NCBI GenBank assembly: GCA_040902195.1
Contig: JBBDXS010000003.1
Location: 1-64,000 of the forward strand
Source: JBBDXS01 sp040902195
Lineage (GTDB): Bacteria; Chloroflexota; Dehalococcoidia; DSTF01; RBG-16-68-14
Direction of reading: 5' to 3'
DNA: 64,000 bases
Below, one piece after another: positions 7,590-14,534 of this stretch (the stretch's first letter is position 1; every line of letters begins with the position of its first letter). Position numbers and translations under genes: made by a program. The notes under the pieces were generated by a model. It saw only the letters and a list, made by a program, of their open reading frames with translations, was not told the DNA's origin and searched no databases.

Positions 7590-8222
7590 GTGATCGCCGT
7601 CTCCAACGACGGACAGTTCGCGGCGATCGGCAGCGAGGTGCCCGACGCCCTCGCAGTCGAACTTCAGGCGGCGGTCGCCAGCGAAGCGCCGTCGCCTCCC
7701 GCCACACCGCCCGCGTCGATCGCTCGTTGCGAACAGCTCCTCACGGACTCGCTCGGACCGGTGGAGCTCTCGTCGGGCCCGGGCTACGTGATACCGCCCA
7801 CGACCGCGTTCGAGTCCGCGGCCGTGATCGTGAGCTCAGACGGCGGGAGTGCGAAGAGTCTTCGGGACCAGATCCCAGAGCGAGCCGGCTGGACCGTGGA
7901 GGATTGGGACCTGTTGCTCGACGGGTCCCTCGGCCCCTGGGCGTTCGCAACGATCGGTGACCGCATCATCTCGATCTGCCACTCCGCGCGCCTCACCGAT
8001 CGCGGCGCGGAGGCCGGCTTGTGGACTCATCCCAAGTTCCGCGGGCAGGGGCACGCCGCGGCAGCGACCGCGGCATGGGCCTCCCTACTCGCGCCCAGCG
8101 GCCGGCGCCTCTTTTACAGCACATCCGCCGGCAACCTATCATCCCAACGTGTTGCCGCGCGGCTCTACCTGCATCCCATCGGATGGCTGTGGAAGCTCTC
8201 GGATCCTCCCTGGACAGTCTGA
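7590..8222 (+). CDS. GNAT family N-acetyltransferase (start probably further upstream)
   Basis: The C-terminal half carries the acetyl-CoA-binding motif A (PKFRGQGHAAAATAAW) and the following ARLYLH segment typical of GNAT enzymes. The acceptor substrate is unknown. The first canonical start is GTG at 7590. However, the frame stays open and protein-like back to about 7479 (LELLAVEIDTLW, then RGRLLTSRD). There a CTG sits 8 nt after GGGAAGGGAG, just behind the MBL gene stop, so the true protein is probably about 247 residues. The gene is likely translationally coupled to the MBL gene. Confidence 0.8.
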   Translation: MIAVSNDGQFAAIGSEVPDALAVELQAAVASEAPSPPATPPASIARCEQLLTDSLGPVELSSGPGYVIPPTTAFESAAVIVSSDGGSAKSLRDQIPERAGWTVEDWDLLLDGSLGPWAFATIGDRIISICHSARLTDRGAEAGLWTHPKFRGQGHAAAATAAWASLLAPSGRRLFYSTSAGNLSSQRVAARLYLHPIGWLWKLSDPPWTV

Positions 8223-8277
8223 TTTGCCTACACGCCCCAACGCCGTACCCACAAGTGGCGCTAGCCTGCCTATTCCA

Positions 8278-8318
8278 AGCTCCCCTCTCCCTCCGGGAGA
8301 GGGGTTGGGGGTGAGGGA
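8278..8318. repeat. CTCTCCC/GGGAGAGG palindromic repeat
   Basis: CTCCCTCTCCC-type hairpin arms are followed by GGGGGTGAGGGA. Other copies lie at 10601-10646, 23859-23900 and 34115-34152 (inverted), all intergenic. Confidence 0.65.
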
Positions 8319-8321
8319 GGT

Positions 8322-8929
8322 CTACGCCTCCGCCAACCGGTCCCGGTCGCGCTTCGGGAGCAGCTCCGGCTCGTGTTGCGCCACGCCCCTCTTCCAGTCC
8401 GGTGTCGGCGTCTCGCAGCCATCGCGCGGCACGAACTCTGAGGATTCGACCTTCTGATAGTGGTGGATATAGCGCGGGCAGTTGGGAAAGACCTCGCGCG
8501 CCCGTACACGCACGATGAACTGCGCCTCCGGGTACTCGCTCATCAGCGGGTCGTGCGCGTCGATCGAAGCGACGCCATTCAGCCGCATGCGCCGCCGGCC
8601 TTCGAAGTCGATGAACAGCAGCCCCACCTCCGGGTTTCTCAGGAGGTTTCCCATCGAGAGGTACATGCCGTTGCCGTCATAGTTCGGAAACGGATCGTCT
8701 GCTCGTCGATCACCCGGACGAAGCCTGGATCGCCGCCTTTGTACGAGTTGTTCGGACGCCCATCTTCGTCGGCCGTCGCCAGGAAGAACATATCGCGCGC
8801 TTCGATGAACGCCTTGTCGCTCTGGCCGATCGCGTCGCGCACCGCGCCGTCTTCCAGCCTGTCCGCCAAGCGCCGCGTGTCGAACTTGTCTTGTAGCTGC
8901 CGGTTGCCTTCGTGGTACATCGAGGACAT
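8322..8929 (-). pseudogene. Pyridoxamine 5'-phosphate oxidase-family protein, single-base frameshift
   Basis: Two adjacent frames together make one PPOX-fold flavin protein of about 200 residues. The N-terminal part (8929 down to about 8690) has LADRLE, SDKAFIEARDMFFLATADEDGR and the FVRVIDEQTIRF strand. The C-terminal part continues PNYDGNGMYLSMGNLLRNPEVG to the end at 8322. The break is at a run of three A on the plus strand (8688-8690); one extra base would restore the frame. A good Shine-Dalgarno sequence (GGAGGAGG) precedes the ATG at 8929. It is either a recent pseudogene or a sequencing/assembly error. Confidence 0.8.
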
Positions 8930-9071
8930 GTAGCTCCACCTCCTCCTGCGAGAGTACCCAACCCTAGCAACCGGTTCGAATAGCCGTCAACCGGCGTGCC
9001 ATGTTCGCCCCCACTGATGCTAAGCTGCGAGCGCGAGAAAGGGGTAGCCATCATGGTAGTCGAGGTAAAAC

Positions 9072-9527
9072 GTGCGAATTCGCGTCGATGAATCGGCTCT
9101 ACCGCCTGCGATGGCAGGCGCGTGGCGGGTGAACGCACATACCTGCACCCTCCCCGTGCAGCTCGACGCGTCGCAGCTCGTTTCAGCCGTCTTCAGCGTG
9201 CGCCTCAGACCGCTCGCGCCCGGCGACGTCCTGCGCACACAAGCCGGCAAGTTCCACGTCGAGACCGTCGTCGATGCTCCAGGGGATGTCCAGGTTGTGC
9301 TCGTTACCGGCGCGCCGGGGCTTGACGCTCGATTTGGCATCGCAGCCGAGGCCTCACCAGGAGGATCGTCCTCAGTCGTGCTGTACACCTCCGTGCATCC
9401 GTGGTCATGGGTCGGTCGGTTCTACTACCGCTTGATCGAGCCGTTCCACCACGTCCTCATGGAACAGCTCCTGCTCCGGCGGTTACGCAGGAGGGCCCAT
9501 CAACTCACGCGCGGCGCGGAAGCGTAG
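9072..9527 (+). CDS. DUF2867-like small protein
   Basis: This 151-residue protein has a C-terminal HPWSWVGRFYYRLIEPFHH segment. That resembles the end of DUF2867/SRPBCC-like proteins, where a similar HP-GxxGRLYW-PFH motif is common. No catalytic motif is visible. The GTG start at 9072 is preceded by GAGGT. It is followed 12 nt later by the thioesterase gene and may be co-transcribed with it. The family assignment is tentative. Confidence 0.65.
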   Translation: MRIRVDESALPPAMAGAWRVNAHTCTLPVQLDASQLVSAVFSVRLRPLAPGDVLRTQAGKFHVETVVDAPGDVQVVLVTGAPGLDARFGIAAEASPGGSSSVVLYTSVHPWSWVGRFYYRLIEPFHHVLMEQLLLRRLRRRAHQLTRGAEA

Positions 9528-9539
9528 CAGGCGAAGCGC

Positions 9540-10001
9540 ATGCCAATATACGATGACGCGTGGTACGAGGAGTGGAAGCAGCGCATCGAGGCGAGCGGCG
9601 GTAACATCATCCTCGCGCTGGGCCTGCGGCCTCTCGAGGCGGACGCCGACCACGTCGTTATGGAGATGCCCATGTCCGGCAACGTGCGACAGGGCACGGG
9701 CGTCTTCGCCGCAGGCGCGCTGATTCAGCTAGCGGACGTCGCCGCGACGATGCTCTGCCAGCACGCAACGGATCCGAGCCGTGAGCGCACCGATCTCCCC
9801 TTCCCCCTCTCGGTGCAGATCAGCGCAAACCTCCTGCGCAACACGGACGAAGGTAAGGCGATCGCCACGTCGCGCCTCGTGCACAAGGGACGCACAATGA
9901 TGGTCGTAACGTCCGAGGTGCGCGACGAAAAGGTCCGCCTGCTCGCGACGGTGACGAGCACGCACGTGATGATCGAGCGGCGGACGACGGACGTGTCGTG
10001 A
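9540..10001 (+). CDS. PaaI-type hotdog-fold thioesterase
   Basis: The 153-residue hotdog protein has the central helix GVFAAGALIQLADVAATM, with the Asp of the PaaI-type active site, and strands SVQISANLLRN and VVTSEVRDE. Such enzymes hydrolyse acyl-CoA or aryl-CoA thioesters. The substrate is not known. The last codons overlap the next gene by 4 nt (GTGA), which indicates co-translation with the kinase-like gene. Confidence 0.85.
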   Translation: MPIYDDAWYEEWKQRIEASGGNIILALGLRPLEADADHVVMEMPMSGNVRQGTGVFAAGALIQLADVAATMLCQHATDPSRERTDLPFPLSVQISANLLRNTDEGKAIATSRLVHKGRTMMVVTSEVRDEKVRLLATVTSTHVMIERRTTDVS

Positions 10002-10600
10002 GCACGGGCCGGGTCATCATCATCAACGGCTCTTCGAGCTCAGGCAAGACGAGCATCGCGCTCGAGCTACAGAAGCTGCTGGAGCCGCAGCCGCTCCTGC
10101 TCAGCATCGACGCCTTCCTCGCGATGCTGCCGCCGGTCGGCCACCTTGGCATGTCGTGGGCGGAGCGCACGAACGAGAACGGCGCAGTCGAGAACGCGCC
10201 GCTACGCTGGGTCTTTCCGGATGAGCCCGGTGGCCCGGTGCGGATCGAGGTCAGCGAGGCAGGCCATCGATTAGTGCGCGGGATGCACCGCGCCATCGCG
10301 GCGCTGGCGCAGACCGGAAACGATGTGATCTTCGAGCACGTCTTCCTCGAACCGGAATGGCAGGCCGACCTGCGCGACGCGCTCGCCGCCGTGGACGTGA
10401 CGTTCGTGGGCGTGCGATGCCCCCTCGACGTGATCGAGGAGCGCGAACGCGTGAGGGGGAACCGTGTGCTGGGCCAGGGGCGCGGACACTACGATGTCGT
10501 GCATGACGGCGCTATCTACGACATCGAGGTAAACACTAACGAGATCTCTCCGAGACAAGCCGCCCGCAGGATCGCCGCCCATTTCGACGAACCGTCCTGA
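9998..10600 (+). CDS. Chloramphenicol phosphotransferase-like P-loop kinase
   Basis: The Walker A motif GSSSSGKTS is at residues 10-18 in a 200-residue protein laid out like the CPT family (nucleoside-triphosphate-dependent phosphotransferases). Further motifs are SIDAFL, FEHVF (substrate-binding strand) and the R-rich lid RERVRGNR. Family members phosphorylate chloramphenicol or, more often, unknown small molecules. Resistance should not be assumed. The GTG start at 9998 overlaps the thioesterase stop. Confidence 0.85.
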   Translation: MSTGRVIIINGSSSSGKTSIALELQKLLEPQPLLLSIDAFLAMLPPVGHLGMSWAERTNENGAVENAPLRWVFPDEPGGPVRIEVSEAGHRLVRGMHRAIAALAQTGNDVIFEHVFLEPEWQADLRDALAAVDVTFVGVRCPLDVIEERERVRGNRVLGQGRGHYDVVHDGAIYDIEVNTNEISPRQAARRIAAHFDEPS

Positions 10601-10646
10601 GCTCCCTTATCCCTCGTGGAGGAAGAGGGGCCGAGGGTGAGGGAGC
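10601..10646. repeat. CTCCCTTATCCCT...GGGTGAGGGA repeat
   Basis: This degenerate copy of the CTCTCCC/GGGAGAGG palindrome lies between two convergent genes. Confidence 0.55.
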
Positions 10647-10651
10647 GCCAA

Positions 10652-11200
10652 CTACACCGGGATCGCTGCGAGGATCTTACGCGCGTGCTGGATGTGGTCG
10701 AGGTCGTGTACGCGCTGAAAGCCCGCCCATTCGAGGCAGTTGAGCTCCCCAAAGTAGGGATGGGGCACCTTCATCACCGTGTCCGGCTCGCCGGGCAGGT
10801 CGCGCACGGCCTCGAGGAGGTCCGTGTTCGTTCGCCGTAGGTCGTCGAGGATGTCGTAATAGCCCTGGTGGTTGTCCTTGGGCATCATGCCGATGCCCGC
10901 GCCCTCCAGGTCCTCGGCGGGCGGAACGCTGCTGCGCGCCATGTGGTGGATGAGCTTTGCGATCAGCCGCTCCGTGAAGACCGTGTGCAGCGCCAGGTCG
11001 TAGATGCTCCATTCGCCGGCCGCGGGTTTGTGCCGCGCCGCTTCCTCCGAGACTGAGCTGTAAATCTCGAACAGCTCGTGCTGCGTCTCGCGCACGCTGT
11101 CGATGATCGCGTCCGGCGACTTTGTCCCGTGATCGTGCATGATCGCGAGATAGCGATCGCGGTTCGCCTTGATGTCTTCACTGATCAGGTCGTTGACCAT
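10652..11200 (-). CDS. DinB family protein
   Basis: This 182-residue four-helix protein is of the DinB/YfiT-type metal-binding superfamily. Candidate metal-ligand histidines lie in LALHTVF and in RVHDLDHIQHARKIL near the C-terminus. DinB-like proteins include bacillithiol- and mycothiol-dependent transferases and many of unknown function. Nothing in the neighbourhood points to a thiol. It lies 24 nt downstream of the patatin gene on the same strand and is probably in one transcript with it. Confidence 0.85.
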   Translation of the reverse strand: MVNDLISEDIKANRDRYLAIMHDHGTKSPDAIIDSVRETQHELFEIYSSVSEEAARHKPAAGEWSIYDLALHTVFTERLIAKLIHHMARSSVPPAEDLEGAGIGMMPKDNHQGYYDILDDLRRTNTDLLEAVRDLPGEPDTVMKVPHPYFGELNCLEWAGFQRVHDLDHIQHARKILAAIPV

Positions 11201-11224
11201 ATTGTCCTCTCCTTCTACGAAGGG

Positions 11225-12112
11225 TCACCACCACTCCCGGATCCGCGCCGCCTCGATCTTGCCCTGGCGCAGGCCAGTCTCCGCGATCTCGCGCCTGCGC
11301 GTCGGGTCCATCAGGTTCGGCCCGAACGCCTCGCGCGCCTCCTCATCTGGGACGATTAGCTCGACCGCGCTACCGGCGTCGCGCATGGCGTCCAGCTCCG
11401 CCGCGAAACGCGCGCGCGCCTTTTCGGCCAGCTCCGGGTACGCGGAGACGCGGCTGCTCACACCGCCCGTCACTGACACGACGAGCACCTTGTCGTACCC
11501 GCGCGCGAGGCCGGCGTTCGTCGTCGAGCCCATGCCGCCGTCCATGTAGCGCCGTCCGGCGATCGTGATCGGCGGGAAGATGCCCGGCACGGCGCAGCTT
11601 GACGCGACGGCGAGCCCCAGCTCGACGCCCGAGTCGCTGTCCCACGTCACGAGGCTGCCGTCCGCCGTATCGATGGCCGTACAGACGAAGGGATGCTCCG
11701 GCCACTCCTGGAGCTCGCGCACGCTGCCGAACGTCGCGAGCCACTCGTCCTCGCTCATCGTCTCCGCGGCGAGCGCGAACGCGCCGATGCCCTTGCGGAA
11801 CTCCTCCGGCGGCCCACCGTCGCGGTAGAACCGCACATACTGCGCGATCAGGCCGCTGATATCGATGGGGCCGCGGATCGCGCGGAGTTGCGGCCGGTCC
11901 CCTTCGTTCAGCTCGCGTTGCGTCGCGAGCATGTCTTGCGGCGACCGGCCGAGCGCGAGTTGCGATCCCACGATCGAGCCGGCGGACGTGCCGACGATCA
12001 GGTCGGCGTCCGCGAGACGCACGCCCTCCTGCTCCAGCCCGGCAGCGAGGCCGGTCTCCCAGGCAACGCCGACCGGGCCGCCTCCTCCCAACACCAAGGC
12101 ACGCTTCGGCAT
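11225..12112 (-). CDS. Patatin-like phospholipase
   Basis: This serine hydrolase of the patatin/RssA type has 295 residues. The oxyanion motif GGGGPVG is at 9-15, the nucleophile elbow GTSAGS at 41-46 (Ser43) and the Asp of the catalytic dyad in YMDGGMGS (Asp191). Such enzymes deacylate phospholipids or other acyl esters in the cytoplasm. No signal peptide is seen. The start at 12112 fits the conserved N-terminus KRALVLGGGG. It is divergent from the small gene at 12193. Confidence 0.92.
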   Translation of the reverse strand: MPKRALVLGGGGPVGVAWETGLAAGLEQEGVRLADADLIVGTSAGSIVGSQLALGRSPQDMLATQRELNEGDRPQLRAIRGPIDISGLIAQYVRFYRDGGPPEEFRKGIGAFALAAETMSEDEWLATFGSVRELQEWPEHPFVCTAIDTADGSLVTWDSDSGVELGLAVASSCAVPGIFPPITIAGRRYMDGGMGSTTNAGLARGYDKVLVVSVTGGVSSRVSAYPELAEKARARFAAELDAMRDAGSAVELIVPDEEAREAFGPNLMDPTRRREIAETGLRQGKIEAARIREWW

Positions 12113-12192
12113 GGCGTCCCGTAGTGTACGTCCTCGAGCAGCTTGGCCACCACACGAATACTGGTGCTACCCTTCCCGCGGAGGGCATCGCT

Positions 12193-12417
12193 ATGGGACG
12201 CGAACAACTACAGGCGCTGGCGCGCATCCTCGAGCAGCAGGTCGCGCTGGGCCGCGAGGGCGTCGTGACCGGCACGTGGGAGATCCGCTGGAAGAAGGAG
12301 CGCAACGCCTTCGAGTTCGACAAGTGCGAGTTCGAGGGCTACTGCGAGGAGCGCCCCTCCGTCATCGCCCTCGACGGCTCCGTCCTCGACCCGGGCGGGC
12401 CGTTGCTGAGCGCGTAG
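12193..12417 (+). CDS. Small hypothetical protein
   Basis: This 74-residue protein begins MGREQLQALARILEQQ and is mixed helical/strand, with two Cys near the middle (KCEFEGYC). The codon pattern is GC-rich like the neighbours. It fills the divergent gap between the patatin gene and the low-GC cassette without overlap. I do not recognise a family. The ATG at 12193 is preferred to an upstream in-frame start at 12124. Confidence 0.55.
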   Translation: MGREQLQALARILEQQVALGREGVVTGTWEIRWKKERNAFEFDKCEFEGYCEERPSVIALDGSVLDPGGPLLSA

Positions 12418-12454
12418 GCTAGCGCGCAAATCGAAGTGAGTCGCGCGACGACCC

Positions 12455-13228
12455 CTAAGAGGGCTTTGGGTAGAACAGGCCGATGATGATCCATATGTGG
12501 GGATGAGCCGCTACCGTCCCGACGTAGAAGCGAGTATCTCGCTCATGGATCATCTGGCGTTCGAACTTTTGGCAGAACTTTTCTTCCCAGCGCGCACCAT
12601 ACCTATTTCGCCAATCAATGAACGCTGCGCCCAACTCCCAATCCGTGCATGACAGCTTGTGCCCCTGGCATCCCGCGTCGTTGCAGACGAACTCGTACGA
12701 AAAGCGAAATGGAAGTTTCGTCAACTCAATGACCGGCCTTTGATTGAACAGGTTCGGCTGACGAAGCTTCTGCTTTTCCTCTGGTGTCCAATCCTCGTCG
12801 TCCGGCTCAATGACAAGACGTGTAATCTCTCTTGGCTTGAAGATGCCCAGCGTCGGATGTTTGTGCTCGTCTCGCTCACGCTTCAACGAGCACAGAGACC
12901 GCGCTTCGAGCGGAAGGACGATCTCTTTACGAGCTTGCCAATTCCTGCTGGGCTTAACGGCAGATTCGATCTCAATTGATTCTAGGTCCACGGTGTAGCT
13001 TTCAGGGCGAGGATCGCTGGCCTTCGCTACCCTCACATTCACCCAATCGTATTTGTGGAACTTCTGCTCCGGCTCCAATTGACGGTAATTTATGGGGAAT
13101 AGACGAATCCACTGCCCCTCGTCTGTAATACCAGCGGTGCAGGATGTCTCCGCGCCCTTGTTTGCTGGCGTTGGATACGTCCGTACAGTGATGAGAACTC
13201 GTTTGCTTTGCCACTTGCCGCCAAACAC
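12455..13228 (-). CDS. Uncharacterised protein of the DUF488-associated cassette
   Basis: This 257-residue protein starts KRVLITVRTYPTPANKG, followed by CTAGI and WIRLFPINYR. It ends with a strand IWIIIGLFYP. From memory, proteins with this TYP...CTAGI...WIRLYP pattern recur in bacteria and archaea next to DUF488 genes, but no function is known to me. The GTG at 13228 is chosen: it lies 7 nt after AGGAG, which overlaps the upstream DUF488 stop. An ATG at 13315 would overlap DUF488 by 77 nt. GC is near 50%, well below the surroundings. It is third in a three-gene operon. Confidence 0.8.
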   Translation of the reverse strand: MFGGKWQSKRVLITVRTYPTPANKGAETSCTAGITDEGQWIRLFPINYRQLEPEQKFHKYDWVNVRVAKASDPRPESYTVDLESIEIESAVKPSRNWQARKEIVLPLEARSLCSLKRERDEHKHPTLGIFKPREITRLVIEPDDEDWTPEEKQKLRQPNLFNQRPVIELTKLPFRFSYEFVCNDAGCQGHKLSCTDWELGAAFIDWRNRYGARWEEKFCQKFERQMIHERDTRFYVGTVAAHPHIWIIIGLFYPKPS

Positions 13229-13238
13229 GAGAGGACTC

Positions 13239-13679
13239 CTACAAATCGAATCCGCGCAATCCGTGATCCTCCAGCGCCTGGAAGAGTAGATGTCGGTGAC
13301 AGGCACCTGGATCAATTTCTACACACATGAGCGCCATTGGATGATCCGCGAAGTTGAGAAAGAAGTGCAGATTATGACCTATGTATCGGGTCACGACGTG
13401 TTCGTCGTACCAGTCCCAAATAACCTCTCGCGTTCCTCGTTCAGCCGCGAGCGTCCTGATGTTCTTGGGAACGCCTAGCTGTGGCAAGTGAATGTAACTC
13501 AAGCCATGTTTTTCGACAATTCGGCAGAGGTTGGATTTGCTGAAATCAGGCTTGTACATGCTGACAGGCGAGAATCTAATATCGACCACGGTAGCTACGC
13601 CAGCGGCCTTGAGCAAGTCTAGAACTTCTTCTGTGGGTCTGCCGGTATACCCGAACGTGAAGAAGTCTGCATCGCGCAT
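13239..13679 (-). CDS. DUF488 family protein
   Basis: This is a protein of the DUF488 family, with FFTFGYTGRPTEEVLDLLK at the start, VVDIRFSPVS in the second strand, and CVEIDPGACHRHLL, the conserved Cys/His-rich motif, near the C-terminus. The biochemical role is not established; the His/Arg/Cys motifs suggest nucleic-acid or nucleotide chemistry, which is inference. ATG 13679 is chosen over a TTG at 13754 because the family motif begins immediately after it. It is the second gene of the operon and is followed 10 nt later by the unknown protein. Confidence 0.85.
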   Translation of the reverse strand: MRDADFFTFGYTGRPTEEVLDLLKAAGVATVVDIRFSPVSMYKPDFSKSNLCRIVEKHGLSYIHLPQLGVPKNIRTLAAERGTREVIWDWYDEHVVTRYIGHNLHFFLNFADHPMALMCVEIDPGACHRHLLFQALEDHGLRGFDL

Positions 13680-13758
13680 CGAGCGGCCTTCATTCCAAAT
13701 CGCTCGACCGTCAAGCTGGACACGCACAGGATCGGTAGGAAGTTGGTATGACAAACGG

Positions 13759-14124
13759 TTAAGACTTCCTTCCCTTGGCCTTCAGATGCCAGCGGATTAT
13801 GCCTTGCTTCTCTCGTGTTCGTTGCAACCCAATGTCAGTCTCTAGTCGCCTTACCCACCTATTGTTGGGGAACATCTGTGGAAGGCCCGTCGTAGTCCTC
13901 AACTCTGTCCATGTCAAGCCGCTTCCGCTTTCGGACAGCGCGTCCCTGATTTTGTCGCGGAATTCCTCATACGGCATGGCGCTTCTTCTCGGCTGGTTCC
14001 AGTACGGACTCTTACACTTTGGGCAGGTCTTTGGCTCGCGGTCTTGCTCTCGCTCACGCGGAATCCATTCATAGCCACATCGCTCGCAGCGGTAGCCAAG
14101 AACGGTGATCGGGACTCTCGCCAT
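13759..14124 (-). CDS. Zinc-ribbon protein with C-terminal helix-turn-helix
   Basis: Residues 12-15 and about 33-36 form two CxxC knuckles (CERC, CPKC) with Trp and Arg between them, giving a zinc ribbon. After about residue 50 comes a winged-helix-like domain with LTWTELRTTTGLPQ, then RWVRRLETDIGL. This suggests a nucleic-acid-binding protein, possibly the regulator or sensor of the cassette. A TAGGAG Shine-Dalgarno sequence and a near-consensus promoter lie just upstream. It is the first gene of the low-GC operon. The exact role is unknown. Confidence 0.75.
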   Translation of the reverse strand: MARVPITVLGYRCERCGYEWIPREREQDREPKTCPKCKSPYWNQPRRSAMPYEEFRDKIRDALSESGSGLTWTELRTTTGLPQMFPNNRWVRRLETDIGLQRTREKQGIIRWHLKAKGRKS

Positions 14125-14142
14125 TTCGCTCTCCTACCCTGG

Positions 14143-14171
14143 ATTATATGGTTTGCGAGGATATATGTCCA
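14143..14171 (-). promoter_or_regulatory. Promoter of the DUF488 cassette
   Basis: On the minus strand, TGGACA (14171-14166) and TATAAT (14148-14143) are separated by exactly 17 nt. This lies 19 nt upstream of the ATG at 14124. It is a strong sigma-70-type match in an AT-rich patch. Confidence 0.75.
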
Positions 14172-14304
14172 TGGATATCTTAATAACCTATTGTTTATCA
14201 TATATCCCGTGTAAGGGTACCCTGCACGGTAATGAACAAGCTATCCAAGGCAACCGTGTTTGAGCGGGTCAAACTCTAACCCAGCTACCACCCAGAATCG
14301 CCTC

Positions 14305-14333
14305 TTGACACCACCTGCCCCGTTTGAGATACT
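14305..14333 (+). promoter_or_regulatory. Promoter of the Hsp70 leader RNA
   Basis: A perfect TTGACA (14305-14310) and GATACT (14328-14333) are 17 nt apart. Transcription would start near 14340, directly before the micro-ORF and terminator leader. Confidence 0.75.
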
Positions 14334-14339
14334 GCCCAC

Positions 14340-14461
14340 CGCCTCTCAGGAGGTAAACACTATGGATAGGCGATGTCTCTAGGCTGCTTACGAACGCCGG
14401 TCGTCCTGCGGGACGGCCGGCGAGGATGTTACCAGACCCGCTGTGTAGACAGCGGGTTTTT
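14340..14461 (+). ncRNA. Candidate attenuator leader RNA upstream of the Hsp70-family gene
   Basis: This transcript of about 120 nt is defined by a promoter and an intrinsic terminator. It contains AGGAGG (14348-14353) eight nt before a micro-ORF encoding MDRRCL (14362-14382). A GGTAAACA/TGTTACC closing helix and an 11-bp hairpin with loop TGCG (GCCGGTCGTCC arm from 14395) follow, then the terminator. It matches no riboswitch or small RNA class that I recognise. It may be a ribosome-controlled attenuator or a free-standing small RNA. Confidence 0.55.
14436..14461 (+). terminator. Rho-independent terminator in the Hsp70 leader
   Basis: ACCCGCTGT and ACAGCGGGT pair perfectly around the loop GTAG and are followed by TTTTT. 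The structure lies 74 nt upstream of the Hsp70-family start codon, so it would block readthrough unless antiterminated. Confidence 0.85.
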
Positions 14462-14534
14462 CTATGCCCGGGGACCTCCCGGGTCCGCCCTCCAAGGACT
14501 GCAACGCAACGCACCGATTCACCGGAGGGACATC

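Noticed and set aside
9998..10600. Antibiotic-resistance call for the chloramphenicol phosphotransferase-like gene
   Set aside because: Family resemblance alone does not show chloramphenicol as substrate; most chromosomal members have other, unknown substrates.
12124..12417. Longer version of the small hypothetical gene starting at 12124
   Set aside because: The upstream 23 codons overlap the promoter area of the patatin gene and lack a Shine-Dalgarno sequence; the start at 12193 is more likely.
14269..14514. Minus-strand 81-codon frame across the Hsp70 leader
   Set aside because: It lies opposite the promoter, micro-ORF and terminator and has no start signal or protein-like pattern.
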